64,000 nt of DNA, from positions 1,844,796-1,908,795 of the forward strand of contig CP053450.1 in the NCBI GenBank assembly GCA_013285505.1, in the 5' to 3' direction. The stretch is from Planctomycetota bacterium (GTDB lineage: Bacteria; Planctomycetota; Phycisphaerae; Phycisphaerales; UBA1924). A model generated the notes under the pieces. The model was not told where the DNA came from and made no database searches. It saw only the letters and a program-made list of their open reading frames with translations. Positions 1 through 10,859 of the stretch are shown piece by piece. Every line of letters starts with the position of its first letter. Positions within the stretch are counted from its first letter, which is position 1. The position numbers and the translations under genes are program-made.

Positions 1-48
1 CGGGAAGCACTCGGTTGGTAGAGACCCGGACAGACTGAGCGGATCGGC

Positions 49-88
49 CCCGAGAGGATCGCCTCGGTCGAGTTTGGTGCCTCTCGGG
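49..88 (+). promoter_or_regulatory. Leader inverted repeat before the RRM gene
   Basis: CCCGAGAGG at 49-57 and its perfect complement CCTCTCGGG at 80-88 can form a 9-bp stem with a 22-nt loop. The right arm ends one base before the AGGA Shine-Dalgarno (90-93) of the RRM gene. A 5' leader structure that tunes translation is plausible; no promoter elements were identified in the 100 bases available. Confidence 0.4.
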
Positions 89-101
89 CAGGATCGCAAC
101 G

Positions 102-473
<372 letters not shown>

Positions 474-517
474 ATCGCCCGATCGTTCACCCGACCATCA
501 CGCGGAGCCATCCGGCA

Positions 518-817
518 TCACTTGCGGCTGAAGGGCCAGGCCTTTCGGCCGCTTTCTTTTTTCTTCACCTCGACCACGCGTGTCGTCGTCGCCTTGCCCG
601 TCGCGGAGTTGAAGCCGCAGTGCGTGCAGACCACGTTGCCGTTGGGCAGGTAGGTCTTGCAGTTGGGGCAGGGCGTGGCGTTGGCGACCTTGGACTTGGC
701 CAGGAGATCACCCATCACGTTGGGCGATTTCGAGGCGGGCTGGGAACCGGCCGAGCGCGCCCGGGAGTCGTCGTTATCGCCGGGGTGGGCGCTGCCGTTG
801 CTGCGGTTTGTGTTCAT
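518..817 (-). CDS. Small double-CxxC zinc-ribbon protein
   Basis: Predicted 99-residue protein of unknown function. The N-terminal half is polar and probably disordered (Ser/Asn/Asp rich). Residues around 55-75 hold CPNC and CTHC knuckles about 14 residues apart, a zinc-ribbon that probably binds one zinc ion. The C-terminus is basic (VEVKKKESGRKAWPF). The ATG at 817 is chosen because the frame upstream of it reads as Arg/Ser-rich shadow sequence and overlaps ridA; no strong Shine-Dalgarno is visible. It is convergent with the RRM gene and ends inside that gene's terminator. Similar small zinc-ribbon proteins are common in planctomycetes, but no specific role can be assigned. Confidence 0.7.
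   Translation of the reverse strand: MNTNRSNGSAHPGDNDDSRARSAGSQPASKSPNVMGDLLAKSKVANATPCPNCKTYLPNGNVVCTHCGFNSATGKATTTRVVEVKKKESGRKAWPFSRK
525..563 (+). terminator. Rho-independent terminator of the RRM gene
   Basis: CGGCTGAAGG (525-534) pairs with CCTTTCGGCCG (541-551), with one bulged T and a G-U pair, and is followed by CTTTCTTTTTTC. It lies entirely inside the 3' end of the convergent zinc-ribbon gene, whose last codons are encoded by the complementary strand of the stem and T-run. Confidence 0.8.
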
Positions 818-887
818 GGCGGCAAGCGTAGCGCACAGCCGCCCCGGGTCGAGCACGAAATCCGCGCGGGTTGCGCGCGCCTGGTTA

Positions 888-1349
888 TCACACGTCGACC
901 TCGAAGAGGAACTCGATCTCCACCGGGACATTCAGCGGCAGCGCGACCGAGCCGACCGCGGCTCGGGCGTGGCGGCCGGCGTCGCCGAAGATCGACACCA
1001 GGAGTTCGCTGGCCTCGTTGGCGACCTTGGGCTGCCCGCCGAAGCCGGGCTCGCTGGCGACGAAGCACCCGACGCGCACGACGCTCCGGATCCGGTCGAG
1101 TGAGCCGAGGGCCGCGCGGGCGACGGCCAGGCCGTTGAGCGCGCACTGGCGCGCGCACGATCTGGCCTCCTCCTCGGAGACCTGATCGGGCACGCGGCCC
1201 TTGGCCATTAGCGAGCCGCCGGCGATCGGGATCTGGCCGCTGACGTAGAGCAGGTTGCCGACGCGTTTGGAGGGGACGTACGCCGCGACGGGCGAGGGGG
1301 CGTCCGGCAGGGTGATGCCGAGCTCCTGAATACGGCTTTCGTATGACAT
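888..1349 (-). CDS. RidA family protein (YjgF/UK114)
   Basis: 153-residue member of the RidA/YjgF family, cytosolic trimeric proteins that hydrolyse reactive enamine/imine intermediates made by PLP enzymes. The sequence shows the family hallmarks GNLLYVSGQIP near residue 30, the ARQCALNGLAVARAALGSLDRI helix, and FVASEPGF. It is slightly longer than the usual 125-130 residues and has the VP(V)E..F..EV ending typical of the longer RidA subgroup (AtA family). In that subgroup the Arg that defines archetypal RidA (usual context CR.E) is not evident at the C-terminus here, so deaminase activity is uncertain. The start at 1349 has AAGGA about 9 nt upstream; an extension to 1412 reads as non-conserved sequence. 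Confidence 0.88.
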   Translation of the reverse strand: MSYESRIQELGITLPDAPSPVAAYVPSKRVGNLLYVSGQIPIAGGSLMAKGRVPDQVSEEEARSCARQCALNGLAVARAALGSLDRIRSVVRVGCFVASEPGFGGQPKVANEASELLVSIFGDAGRHARAAVGSVALPLNVPVEIEFLFEVDV

Positions 1350-1782
1350 TTGAACGGTCCTTGTTCGGATTATTTTGCAGAAATCGCGTTCTGTGCGGTC
1401 CGATGGGAACATAGAGGCCTTGACAGCCGGATAGCTGTTGGTAGCGTATCACCAGATCGCACGTGCGAAGGCGGGTGTGTGGAAACTCGGTCGGCGTTGT
1501 ACCAAACGTCCTCATCTCGCGGCCTGCATCACGGGTCGCCATTCTCGTTCCCGACCGGGGATCGACAGCCTGCCGACAACTCGGGCAGCTTTCCGGCGCT
1601 TCGCCGGGCACACACACCGTGCCCGCTGTTGCGTCACAAGGCTCGCCGAAATGGTCGTCGGTGGGATGTCTCCTGCTTACTGTCGGGCACTGTGCCCGCG
1701 GAGTGAGGGGCACCCTGTAGAAGAGTTGTGTATCTGTCCCGCAGGTGGTGTGCCGCGGGACGCAACGCACAGGAGTGCATCC
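1350..1782. other. Intergenic region between ridA and pseudopilin 1
   Basis: A 433-base gap between divergent genes. It has no recognisable gene; the long open frame running through it on the + strand has no protein-like pattern before the pseudopilin start. A perfect TTGACA sits at 1420-1425 on the + strand, but the -10 candidates 17-18 nt later (AGCGTA/GCGTAT) are poor, so a promoter there is only possible. AGGAG at 1771-1775 is the ribosome-binding site of pseudopilin 1. Confidence 0.5.
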
Positions 1783-2778
1783 ATGAAGAATCGTGCATTT
1801 ACCCTTATCGAACTCCTGGTGGTCATCGCGATTATCGCGCTGCTCATCGGCATCCTTCTGCCCGCGCTCGGCAAGGCTCGCGCCACCGCCCGCCAGCTCA
1901 AGGACACCAGCCAGATCCGCGGCATGATGCAGGGCATGGTCCTGTTCGCCCAGAACAACGACGATGACTACCCCCTGCCCAGCAACCTGGACAAGGCGGA
2001 CAACACCGTCACCGGGTCCCCGCCCCAGCTCAAGGACAACACCCGCAACATCGTCTCCGTGCTCGTCTGGAACGCCTTCTTCCCGACCGAGATGGGCGTG
2101 AGCCCCGCCGAGGTCAACGGCGACATCCGCGAGTACGCCGATTACGAGTTCGACGAGCCGCGCGCCGCGCAGGGCTCCAACAAGAAGCTCGCCCTCTGGG
2201 ACCCCGGCTTCCGCGCCACCCCCGAGGACCAGGACGACGGCAACTTTAACGGTCAGGACGGCGCCGGCGGCTTCTCCTACGGCCACACCATCCCCTTCAA
2301 CAAGCGCAAGTCGCGCTGGTCCAACACCTTCGTCTCGACCGAGGCTGCCCTGGCCAACCGTGGCCCCAGCTTTGAGCTCATCGGTGGCAACGACACCGGC
2401 ACCTGGGAGCTGATCAACGACAGCGGCAACAACTCCAACTACGACACCGAAGTCGGCCAGACCTCCAACACGCTCCTTATCCACGGCACCCGCACCAAGT
2501 GGGAAGGCGGCGTGGGCTACAACGACAACCACGTCGATTTCGAGAACTCCGCTGATCCCGAGGGCATCACGTTCACCTTCACCGGTCTGAACGCCGAGAA
2601 CCGCTCGCAGCGCGACAACATCTTCGTCAACGAGAGCGACAGCGACCGTTCGAAGCAGAACAGCCAGACCCTCACCGGCAACGCCAGCAACGGCAACGCC
2701 TACCTCCGCTCCTACTTCGTGACCGGCTACACCACCGGCAACAACGCCGGCGCGACGATCGACGTCTTCTACGACTAA
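1783..2778 (+). CDS. Type II secretion-like pseudopilin 1
   Basis: 331-residue pseudopilin with the classic class III leader: a short basic head MKNRAF, prepilin peptidase recognition FTLIE, then the hydrophobic helix LLVVIAIIALLIGILLPALGKAR. Cleavage by PilD would leave Phe/Thr at the mature N-terminus. The remainder is a soluble, Asn/Asp-rich domain with a tail GVGYNDNHVDFENS that corresponds to the GYxDGHV element of planctomycete prepilin-processing-associated proteins. AGGAG at 1771-1775 gives a 7-nt spacing to ATG 1783. It is followed by a terminator (2826-2863) and then by a homologous second pseudopilin. Planctomycetes carry many such genes per genome; the specific secretion or surface structure served is not known. 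Confidence 0.9.
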   Translation: MKNRAFTLIELLVVIAIIALLIGILLPALGKARATARQLKDTSQIRGMMQGMVLFAQNNDDDYPLPSNLDKADNTVTGSPPQLKDNTRNIVSVLVWNAFFPTEMGVSPAEVNGDIREYADYEFDEPRAAQGSNKKLALWDPGFRATPEDQDDGNFNGQDGAGGFSYGHTIPFNKRKSRWSNTFVSTEAALANRGPSFELIGGNDTGTWELINDSGNNSNYDTEVGQTSNTLLIHGTRTKWEGGVGYNDNHVDFENSADPEGITFTFTGLNAENRSQRDNIFVNESDSDRSKQNSQTLTGNASNGNAYLRSYFVTGYTTGNNAGATIDVFYD

Positions 2779-2825
2779 GTTCGTCCATGCCGCCGGGGCC
2801 TGACGCCCGGCACTCGCAGACTCAC

Positions 2826-2863
2826 GGGTCCGTCGCCTACCGGCGGCGGACCCGCTTCTTTTC
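2826..2863 (+). terminator. Terminator after pseudopilin 1
   Basis: GGGTCCGTCGCC (2826-2837) pairs with GGCGGCGGACCC (2842-2853), a 12-bp stem with one G-U pair and a TACC loop, followed by GCTTCTTTTC. It separates the two pseudopilin genes into independent units. Confidence 0.75.
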
Positions 2864-2942
2864 AGGAACGCCGATCCCGACACACCGATCGGCGGGATCA
2901 TCAACCGAGCAGGGGCTCGCTGTGGGGCCAGAGGGAATCGCC

Positions 2943-3936
<994 letters not shown>

Positions 3937-3988
3937 TCGGGCCGGCCCTAGTCCGAGCGATCCCGCACCGGCACAGATTCGAAACACA

Positions 3989-4026
3989 CAACCGCCCCGC
4001 GTTCGCCGCGGGGCGGTTGCTTTTTT
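3989..4026 (+). terminator. Terminator after pseudopilin 2
   Basis: Perfect 13-bp stem CAACCGCCCCGCG (3989-4001) with CGCGGGGCGGTTG (4007-4019), 5-nt loop, then C followed by six T (4021-4026). A textbook intrinsic terminator. Confidence 0.95.
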
Positions 4027-4062
4027 GACGGATTGTCGGCGGGCGTCCGCAGACGCCTCGCT

Positions 4063-6209
4063 TCAGTCGACGTTCAGGTTGTTCAGGTACTCCTGCAGTT
4101 CCTGCTGCCGGGCGTCGCGCTCGGCGGTGGTCGTCCGGATCGACTCGACAATCTGCTCCAGACGTGTCTCCTGCTCGGCGAGCTTCTGCATGTAGCGGGC
4201 GTAGAGGTCGCTGTTGCGGTCGATCGAGTCCATGTTGGAGCGGATCCGGTTCTGGTCCTGGCCGATCTCGTTGCGCTCGACGACGAGCTGGCCGAGTGTG
4301 CGTTCAGAATCCTGCACGCGGGACTGCAGCCGCTGGGCCTCGCGGAACGCATCGACCACCGCCCGCGACACCTTGCCGTCGCGGGAGTACCGCATGAGCG
4401 AGTTGACGTCGTAGTTCAGCAGCGCGATCGACTCGTACCGCGTGCGGCGTTGGGTCACCGAGAGCTCGCCCTTGGCCCCGGGCTCGAGCTCGAGCTCGAA
4501 CCGATAGAGGTCGCCGGCGACCTCCTCGGGCTTGGGTGAGTCGACCAGGTCCCAGCCGTTGTACTTGGCGTGCTCGACGATGACGGTGCGGTCGCGGAAC
4601 TGGTCGTGGCTCTCGAAGAAGTAGGTGGCGCTGTTCTGCTCGATCATCTGCTGGCGGAGCATGCCGCGGACGATGCTGAGCTTCTGCACGGTGCTGGTCG
4701 AGCCCGGCTCGACGCGGGCGTCCACGTCGAGATCGACCGCGTAGGCCAGCAGCCGCTCGTCGGAGCGGGAGACGTGCCCGATCTGGGCATCGCCGGCGTA
4801 GGAGGTCCCGTCGTAGACCGCGATGGGGCCGGGCATGAGCTGCAGGCCGGTGTCGTTGGTGATCTCGACGCCGCGCATCGGGTGGGTCAGCCCGTCGTTC
4901 TGGTTGAAGATGCTGACCCGGCGGCCCTCGATGTCGCCCGCGATGATCGGCAGCATCGCCGACTGCTGACGGCCGACCGTGACGGGGGCGTCGAGCGTGA
5001 ACTGGAAGACCTCGCCCACGGTCTCGCCCGAGGCCGCGGCGGCGACAGTGTTGCGCATCGCGGCACCCATCTCGGCCTCGCTGAAGTCCGCGGACAGGCC
5101 GGCGGCACGGGCGCGATTCGGTGGCCGTCTCGCTTCGTACGCGGCCCGGGGCCTGCGCCGCGGACGGGGCAACGCTCTTGAGGTCATAGAACGCCTGCGC
5201 ATCGTCGTTCTTGTCGAACAGGTCGATCCCCCCCCGCATAGCTCCGCGGCCGCGCCCCGGCCGCCGTCGGCACGGGCATCTCCGGCCGCGTGATGTAGAC
5301 CGGCTCGTAGAGGTCCATCGTGAAGCTCACCGGCTGCCCCGCGACGAGCGAGAGCCGCACGTCCTCCCAGTCCTCCTCGGTGGTGTTCTCGACGATGGCC
5401 CAGCCCTGCAGCGTGAGCCGGTCGCCGGCCTCCTCGGGCATGACGAGGCGGTAGCTGGTCTTCCAGACGGGCGTCTCGTGGACGTAGCCGACCATGACGT
5501 CGCGCTGGCCGCTGCCCTGGAAATTGAGGTCGAGTGTTTTGACGTTGTCGGCCCGGTGCTCGGCGAGGGCGACGAGGGCCTTGTTGAGTTCGGCCGCGAG
5601 CGCGTCGTCGAGCAGCCGGAAGCTCAGGATCGAGTCCACATCCGACGACCAGATGCCGGCCGAGGTAACGAGGCTGACGGTGGCCCGGGTCTCCTGCTGT
5701 CCCTGCGGGTAGACCACGTTCTGGCGTTCGACGCCGAGGATCGAGCCCTGCTGCTCGCCCTCGCTGGTGCGGACCGAGACCCGCGCTCCGCGGAGCCTTT
5801 CGAGAAGCTCGGCCCGGCCGGGGTTGTCGGAGATATCCACCGCGAAGCTGGCTAGGCGGCGGCTGAGGGGCTCCTTCGAGCCGTAGGTGGCACCCTCGAT
5901 CCGCCCGCCGTCGAAGTCGAGCACGACCATCGACTTGAGGATGTCATTGATCTGGTCGGTGCGGAACCGGAGTTGGATGTCGGCGTTGCCCTCGACCGCG
6001 CCCTCGCGGACGAACGACCCCACGCCCGAGCGGTAGAGCGTGATGCGGCTGACCGGCAGGTCGTCAGGATCGGCCGGGCTGGCCAGGGCCAGGGGCGAGG
6101 CGAGGCTCGCGCAGAGCCCCGCGGCCAGTGTGATCGCTGAGGTTGTCGTTGCCAGTCGCGAGCGACGGGACAGGGCGGAAGACGGCGTGCGGTTCGGCTG
6201 ACGGTTCAT
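4063..6209 (-). CDS. DUF4139-like exported protein (two frameshifts)
   Basis: Exported protein of roughly 715 residues. An N-terminal signal peptide (Arg-rich start, then TTTSAITLAAGLCASLASPLALA) is followed by LPVSRITLYRSGVGSFVREG, typical of the opening beta strands of the mucoidy-inhibitor-like/DUF4139 family, and later by VMVGYVHETPVWKTSYRLVM and WAIVENTTEEDWEDVRLSLVAGQPVSF, the conserved DUF4139 core. The C-terminal 110 residues form a heptad-rich coiled coil (LVVERNEIGQDQNRIRSNM). Similarity moves through three frames: breaks lie near 5230-5260, beside a run of eight C (5228-5235), and near 5130-5170. Start ATG 6209 has AGGAG about 8 nt upstream. Function in the family is unclear (envelope or surface related). 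It is divergent from the FAD/Fe-S gene. Confidence 0.8.
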
Positions 6210-6393
6210 AAAGAGGACTCCTTGCGTGAATGCTCGGTTGGATATACCGGCCGGCTTGCCAAAAGTGCCGCGATGGGGCCGGGCTGTGACACAACCGTGA
6301 CAGAAGACGCCCGAGCGGCCGTTCCTGTTCGGTGCGAGATGCCCGCAGCACCGCAGGGGCGTGGCTGGACAGCACTCTCGCTATAGTCCGAAC

Positions 6394-9300
6394 GTGACCA
6401 GAGCAAACGGCAAGGACGGCCCAAACGGCGGACGAATCCCGCTTCCTGTGCTGGAAACGCGCGGCGGTGGGGGCGACGCGTCCGGCCTCGTGGAAACGGC
6501 GCTGCGGTCGCGGGTTCGGGGCGACATCCGGTTTGGCCGCCACGACCGCATGCTCTACGCCACTGACGCCTCGATGTACCAGGTCGAGCCGCTGGGCGTG
6601 GTGATCCCCGAGAGTGTGGACGACGCGGCCGAGGCGGTGCGGGTGTGTGCCGAGCACGGCGTGCCGATCCTGCCGCGGGGCGGCGGGACGAGCCTGGCCG
6701 GGCAGTGCACCAACAGGGCCGTCGTGATCGACACCTCGCGGAGTTGCTGCGCGGTGTCCGAGGTGGACACCGAGCGGGGGAGCTGCGTCGTCGAGCCGGG
6801 TGTGACTGTTGACGATCTCAATGCGCAACTCGCCCCGACGGGCTGGTTCTTTGCGCCCGACCCGGCGACCAGCCGGCACGCGTGTGTCGGCGGGTGTATC
6901 GGCAACAACGCCGCGGGGTCGCGGTCGGTGCGGTACGGACGCACCAGCGAGAACCTTCACGGCATCGATGTCTGTCTCGCCGACGGGCGCCCGGGTGCGC
7001 TTTTGCGCAGGGGGCGGGGCGCACCGATGCGCGCGCGGGCGTTGGCGATGGGCGTCGCGGACATCGTGCAGCGGCACGCGGCCCTGATCCGCGAGCGGTT
7101 CCCGAAGACCGTCCGCCGCAACGCCGGCTACGGGCTCGACATGGTCCTGGCCCAGCTCGACGCCGGGGTCGCCCCCGAGGATCTCGATCTGACACCCCTG
7201 CTCTGCGGCAGCGAGGGGACGCTGGCCTACACACTCGGCGCCACGCTAAAGCTGCACCGGGTGCCGGCCACGCGGGGGCTCGCGGTCGTCGCATTCGAGA
7301 GCGTGGAGGACGCCATCGACGCCGTGCCGGCGATCCTGACGACCGGGCCGAGTGCGGTCGAGTTGCTCGACGACATGGTGATCGGCCTGGCCCGGGCCAA
7401 CCGTGAGTACCGGCGGGATGTTGACCTGCTCCCCGAACTCCCGGGCGGGATCGTGCGTGCCGTGCTCTATGTCGAGTACTTCGCGGATCGCGACGCGGAT
7501 CTCGACGGTGATGAGCTGGCGGAGCGGTTCGAGGCGTTGCGGAGTGTTGTGCCCTCACCCGGTGTGGCGACGCACACCGACGCGAAATCGATGCAGCGGG
7601 CGTGGGCGTTGCGGAAAGCGGGCGAGCCGCTCCTGCACGGCATCGCGGGCGACCGCAAGCCGATCACCTTTGTCGAAGACAACGCGGTTCCGGTCGAGCG
7701 GCTCGGCGAGTTTGTCAGGCGGTTCCGCGAGATCGTGCGGCGCCACGGCACGCAGGCGGCGTTTTATGCCCACGCGTCGGTCGGTGTGCTGCACGTGCGG
7801 CCGCTGATCGACCCGCACTCGCCCGCCGACCGCAAGATCATGCAGCAGATCGCGGTCGAGGTTGCGGATCTGGCCAAGGAACTCGGCGGGGTCATGTCCG
7901 GCGAGCACGGCGACGGGAAGCTGCGGTCGCCGCTCTTGGAGCGTTTCTACGGCCCCGAACTCGTGCACGCGATGCGCGAGGTCAAGACGCTCTTCGACCC
8001 CCGCGGTCTGATGAACCCGGGCAACATCGTCGAGCCGCTGGGTGCAGAGGCGCTGCCGCGGCGGATCGAGTCGATCAGCGAACGCACGCGCCTGGCACCG
8101 ATCGGGCAGGAACGCGACGTGCCGCCGGTGTGGACGCACTTTGCGTTCGCCGATCAGCACGGCTTCGGCGGGGCGGTGGAGATGTGCAACGGCGCGGGCG
8201 TCTGCCGCAAGCGGAGCGGGGGGGACGATGTGCCCCTCCTATCAGGCCACGCTCGACGAGCGACACTCGACCCGGGGGCGGGGCAACGCGCTACGGCTGG
8301 CCATCACCGGGCAGCTCGGCGCCACGGACGGTGCCGCGGGGGACCGCTCCGAGCCCCCGCAGCCCGACTGGAACGACGCCGAGACGCTCAAGACCCTCGA
8401 CCTCTGCCTGAGCTGCAAGGCGTGCAAGGCCGAGTGCCCGAGCAACGTGGATGTCGCCCGGCTCAAGGCCGAGTATGTCGCGCAGAGTTACGCCGCCCGG
8501 GGCGGACCGCCGCTGGCCGCGAAGCTGATGGGCAATGTGCGCGCTCAATCGCCTCGGCTCGATCATGCCGGGCGTGGCCAACGCCATCGCGTCGTCTTCG
8601 ATCGGCAAGGCCGTCGCGCGCCCCTGCTCGGCATCGATCCCCGGCGGAATCTCCCCCGTTCGCCCGCCCGCTCACGCGGCAGGTCGATCGAGAGGTCGCC
8701 AGGTGTCCGGCGGACCTTCCTGCGCGCGCCGGCGGTCGTGCTCTTCGGCGATTGCTTCACGATGTTCAACGAGCCTGGCATCGGCATGGCGGCGGTGCGT
8801 GTGCTGCGGGCGTTCGGCTACAGCGTCGGGCTCGCCGACGCCGGCTGCTGCGGGCGTGCCCAGATCTCGACGGGGTTGCTCGGCGAGGCCTCGCGGACGA
8901 TGGCCCACACCGTCGAACGGCTCATGCCGTGGGTTCGCGACGAGCGGGTGCGGGCGATCGTGGTCGCCGAGCCCTCGTGCCAGTCGGCGATCTGCGACGA
9001 CTGGCTCGATCTCCGCTCGCCGGCACCGGACGCCGATGTGCGCGCAATCGCCGCCGAGACCACCAGCCTTGAGTCGTTTCTCGAGTCGCGGTGGGGGAGT
9101 CATCCTCGCACGCCGGAGTGGACCGAATATCGGGAGGATTCTGGCGACGACGTGCTCTATCACGGCCACTGCCACGCCAAGGCGCTGTGGGGCAACGGCG
9201 CGCACACCGGCGCGTTGCAGCGGGCGGCGGGGGGGCGGCTGCGGGTGCTCGACACGGGTTGCTGCGGCATGGCGGGCGCGTTCGGTTACGCCGCGTCCCG

Positions 9301-9475
9301 TTTTGACCTCTCGATGCGGATCGGGGAGATGACCCTGCTTCCCGCGGTGCGCGACTGCGCGCCGGGCTCTGCGGTCCTCGCGGCCGGCACGTCGTGCAGG
9401 CACCAGATCGCCGAGGGCACCGGCGAGCGAGCGTTGCATCCGGTGGAGTGGCTGGCCTCAAGAATCGCGGACTGA
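6394..9475 (+). CDS. FAD-linked oxidase plus Fe-S protein, YdiJ/GlcD-GlcF type (several frameshifts)
   Basis: Fusion of a flavin-dependent 2-hydroxyacid dehydrogenase with a GlcF-like iron-sulfur unit, about 1020 residues, the size of E. coli YdiJ (D-2-hydroxyglutarate dehydrogenase). The FAD-binding PCMH domain has PRGGGTSLAGQ; the FAD-oxidase C-terminal domain follows, with the conserved HASVGVLHVRP and SGEHGDG. Cys clusters CNGAGVC...MCPSY and CLSCKACKAECPSN bind two 4Fe-4S clusters, and the two cysteine-rich CCG repeats are seen as DAGCCGRAQ and DTGCCGMAG. A shift near 8217-8225 is in a run of seven G; two or more compensating indels lie at 8530-8700, where NRLGSIMPGVANAIASSSIG and then PPFARPLTRQVDREV are read in different frames. 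The start could be GTG 6394 or GTG 6361. The substrate (lactate, 2-hydroxyglutarate, glycolate) cannot be settled from sequence. Confidence 0.88.
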
Positions 9476-9524
9476 CTGATTTGCGCGCACACTGGGGCGG
9501 CGCTCGGCGCCGCTCGGAAACCCG

Positions 9525-9734
9525 TCAATCGCTCTCGATCTCCGTGCGTTCGCCGTCGTCGTAGCGGTAGACCTTGCCCTCCTCTTCCGACTTGCACGCC
9601 TTGTGGGTGCCGTCGCAGAAGGGCATGTTCTTGGAGATGCCGCAGCCGCAGATGAACATCGGCTTGCCGACGGGGAAATCCTCGGGCTCGATTCGGTAGG
9701 GGCCGGTCTTTTCGTGTCGGATCATTCGGGCCAT
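9525..9734 (-). CDS. CDGSH iron-sulfur domain protein
   Basis: 69-residue CDGSH-type protein. The signature CGCGISKNMPFCDGTH supplies the three-Cys, one-His ligand set of the 2Fe-2S cluster. These proteins are redox or cluster-transfer factors, here without a membrane anchor and therefore cytosolic. Length and motif position are normal for the bacterial single-domain type. It is convergent with the FAD/Fe-S dehydrogenase, whose stop is only about 50 bases away, and lies downstream of the MoxR gene on the same strand with a 57-base gap, so cotranscription with MoxR is possible. Confidence 0.93.
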   Translation of the reverse strand: MARMIRHEKTGPYRIEPEDFPVGKPMFICGCGISKNMPFCDGTHKACKSEEEGKVYRYDDGERTEIESD

Positions 9735-9791
9735 GGTGCGGGTCCTTCGTTGGCGGGGCTGTGGCGATGGGGCGGGAGCAGAGCGTCGATC

Positions 9792-10727
9792 TCAGACGGG
9801 GCTCTCGAGCGACTGCACGATGCTCGTGAGGATGTGCTCTGAGGCGGTGAGTTCGGCGCCCTCCGGCGTGGCGCGGGGCACGATCCGGTGCGAGCAGACC
9901 GCGTGGATGTTGTCGAGCACGTCCTCGGGGATCACGTAGTCCCGGTTGTGAAAGAGCCGCCGTTGCGCGCAGCCTGCGCCCAGCGCCAGCGAGCCGCGGG
10001 GCGAGAGCCCGAGCCGGAGCCGGTCGTCGTCCCGAGTCGCGGCCGCGAAGCCGACGATGTAGTCGAGGATCGCGTTGTCGATCTTCACCTCGTCGGTCTT
10101 GGCCTGCAGCGCGACGAGTTCACCGCCCGAGATCACGGGCTCGATTCCGTCGAGGACCGTGGTCGCCGGCCTGGTGTTGAGGATCTGTCGCTCGTGCTCG
10201 GGCTTGGGGTAGCCGAGGCTCAGACGCATCAGGAACCGGTCGAGCTGGTTCTCTGGCAGCGGATAGGTGCCCTCGAAGTCGTACGGGTTCTGCGTCGCGA
10301 TGACCATGAAGGGCGGTTCCAGGGTGTGCTGCGTCCCGTCAATCGAGACCCGGGCCTCGCTCATGGCCTCGAGCAGGGCGGTCTGGGTGCGGGGGGTCGT
10401 CCGGTTGATCTCGTCAGCCAGGATGAAGTTCGCGAAGATCGGGCCGCGCCGGAACACGAATTCGCCCGTGTCCCGGTTGTAGATAGTCACGCCGAGCAGG
10501 TCGGCCGGGAGCATGTCCGGGGTCAGCTGGACTCGGCTGAACGAGCACTGGACGCTCCTGGCGATCGACGCCGCGAGGATGGTCTTGCCCACCCCGGGGA
10601 CGTCCTCGATCAGGATGTGCCCTCGGGCGAGCATGCAGCAGATCACACGGTCGATCGCGGCGTCGTTGCCGATGAACACACTGGCGATGGACGCTCGGAG
10701 CCGTCCGATGGATGGGTTGATCTTCAT
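9792..10727 (-). CDS. MoxR-type AAA+ ATPase
   Basis: 311-residue AAA+ ATPase of the MoxR family, chaperones that commonly act with VWA-domain partners in metal insertion or complex assembly. Walker A is EDVPGVGKT, Walker B ILADEINR, sensor 1 VIATQNP followed by the family signature GTYPLPENQLDRF, and the C-terminal lid contains GLSPRGSLAL. Start ATG 10727 gives a normal MoxR N-terminus (SIASVFIGNDAAIDRV). The GAGGAA motif is about 12 nt away and therefore weak. DUF58 and VWA genes, which normally follow moxR, are absent: downstream is the CDGSH gene and upstream a divergent membrane protein. Confidence 0.95.
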   Translation of the reverse strand: MKINPSIGRLRASIASVFIGNDAAIDRVICCMLARGHILIEDVPGVGKTILAASIARSVQCSFSRVQLTPDMLPADLLGVTIYNRDTGEFVFRRGPIFANFILADEINRTTPRTQTALLEAMSEARVSIDGTQHTLEPPFMVIATQNPYDFEGTYPLPENQLDRFLMRLSLGYPKPEHERQILNTRPATTVLDGIEPVISGGELVALQAKTDEVKIDNAILDYIVGFAAATRDDDRLRLGLSPRGSLALGAGCAQRRLFHNRDYVIPEDVLDNIHAVCSHRIVPRATPEGAELTASEHILTSIVQSLESPV

Positions 10728-10859
10728 GGGCTGGTGGCTGGTTCCTCGCCCCCGCGAGTGGTCGCGGAGTATACCGGTAGGGCCCCGCCGCGGCACGATA
10801 TGATCCTCATGAGGCCGGGTGCCGCCGGGGCAAGGCCAAGGCCCAGGAGAGTTGCCACG

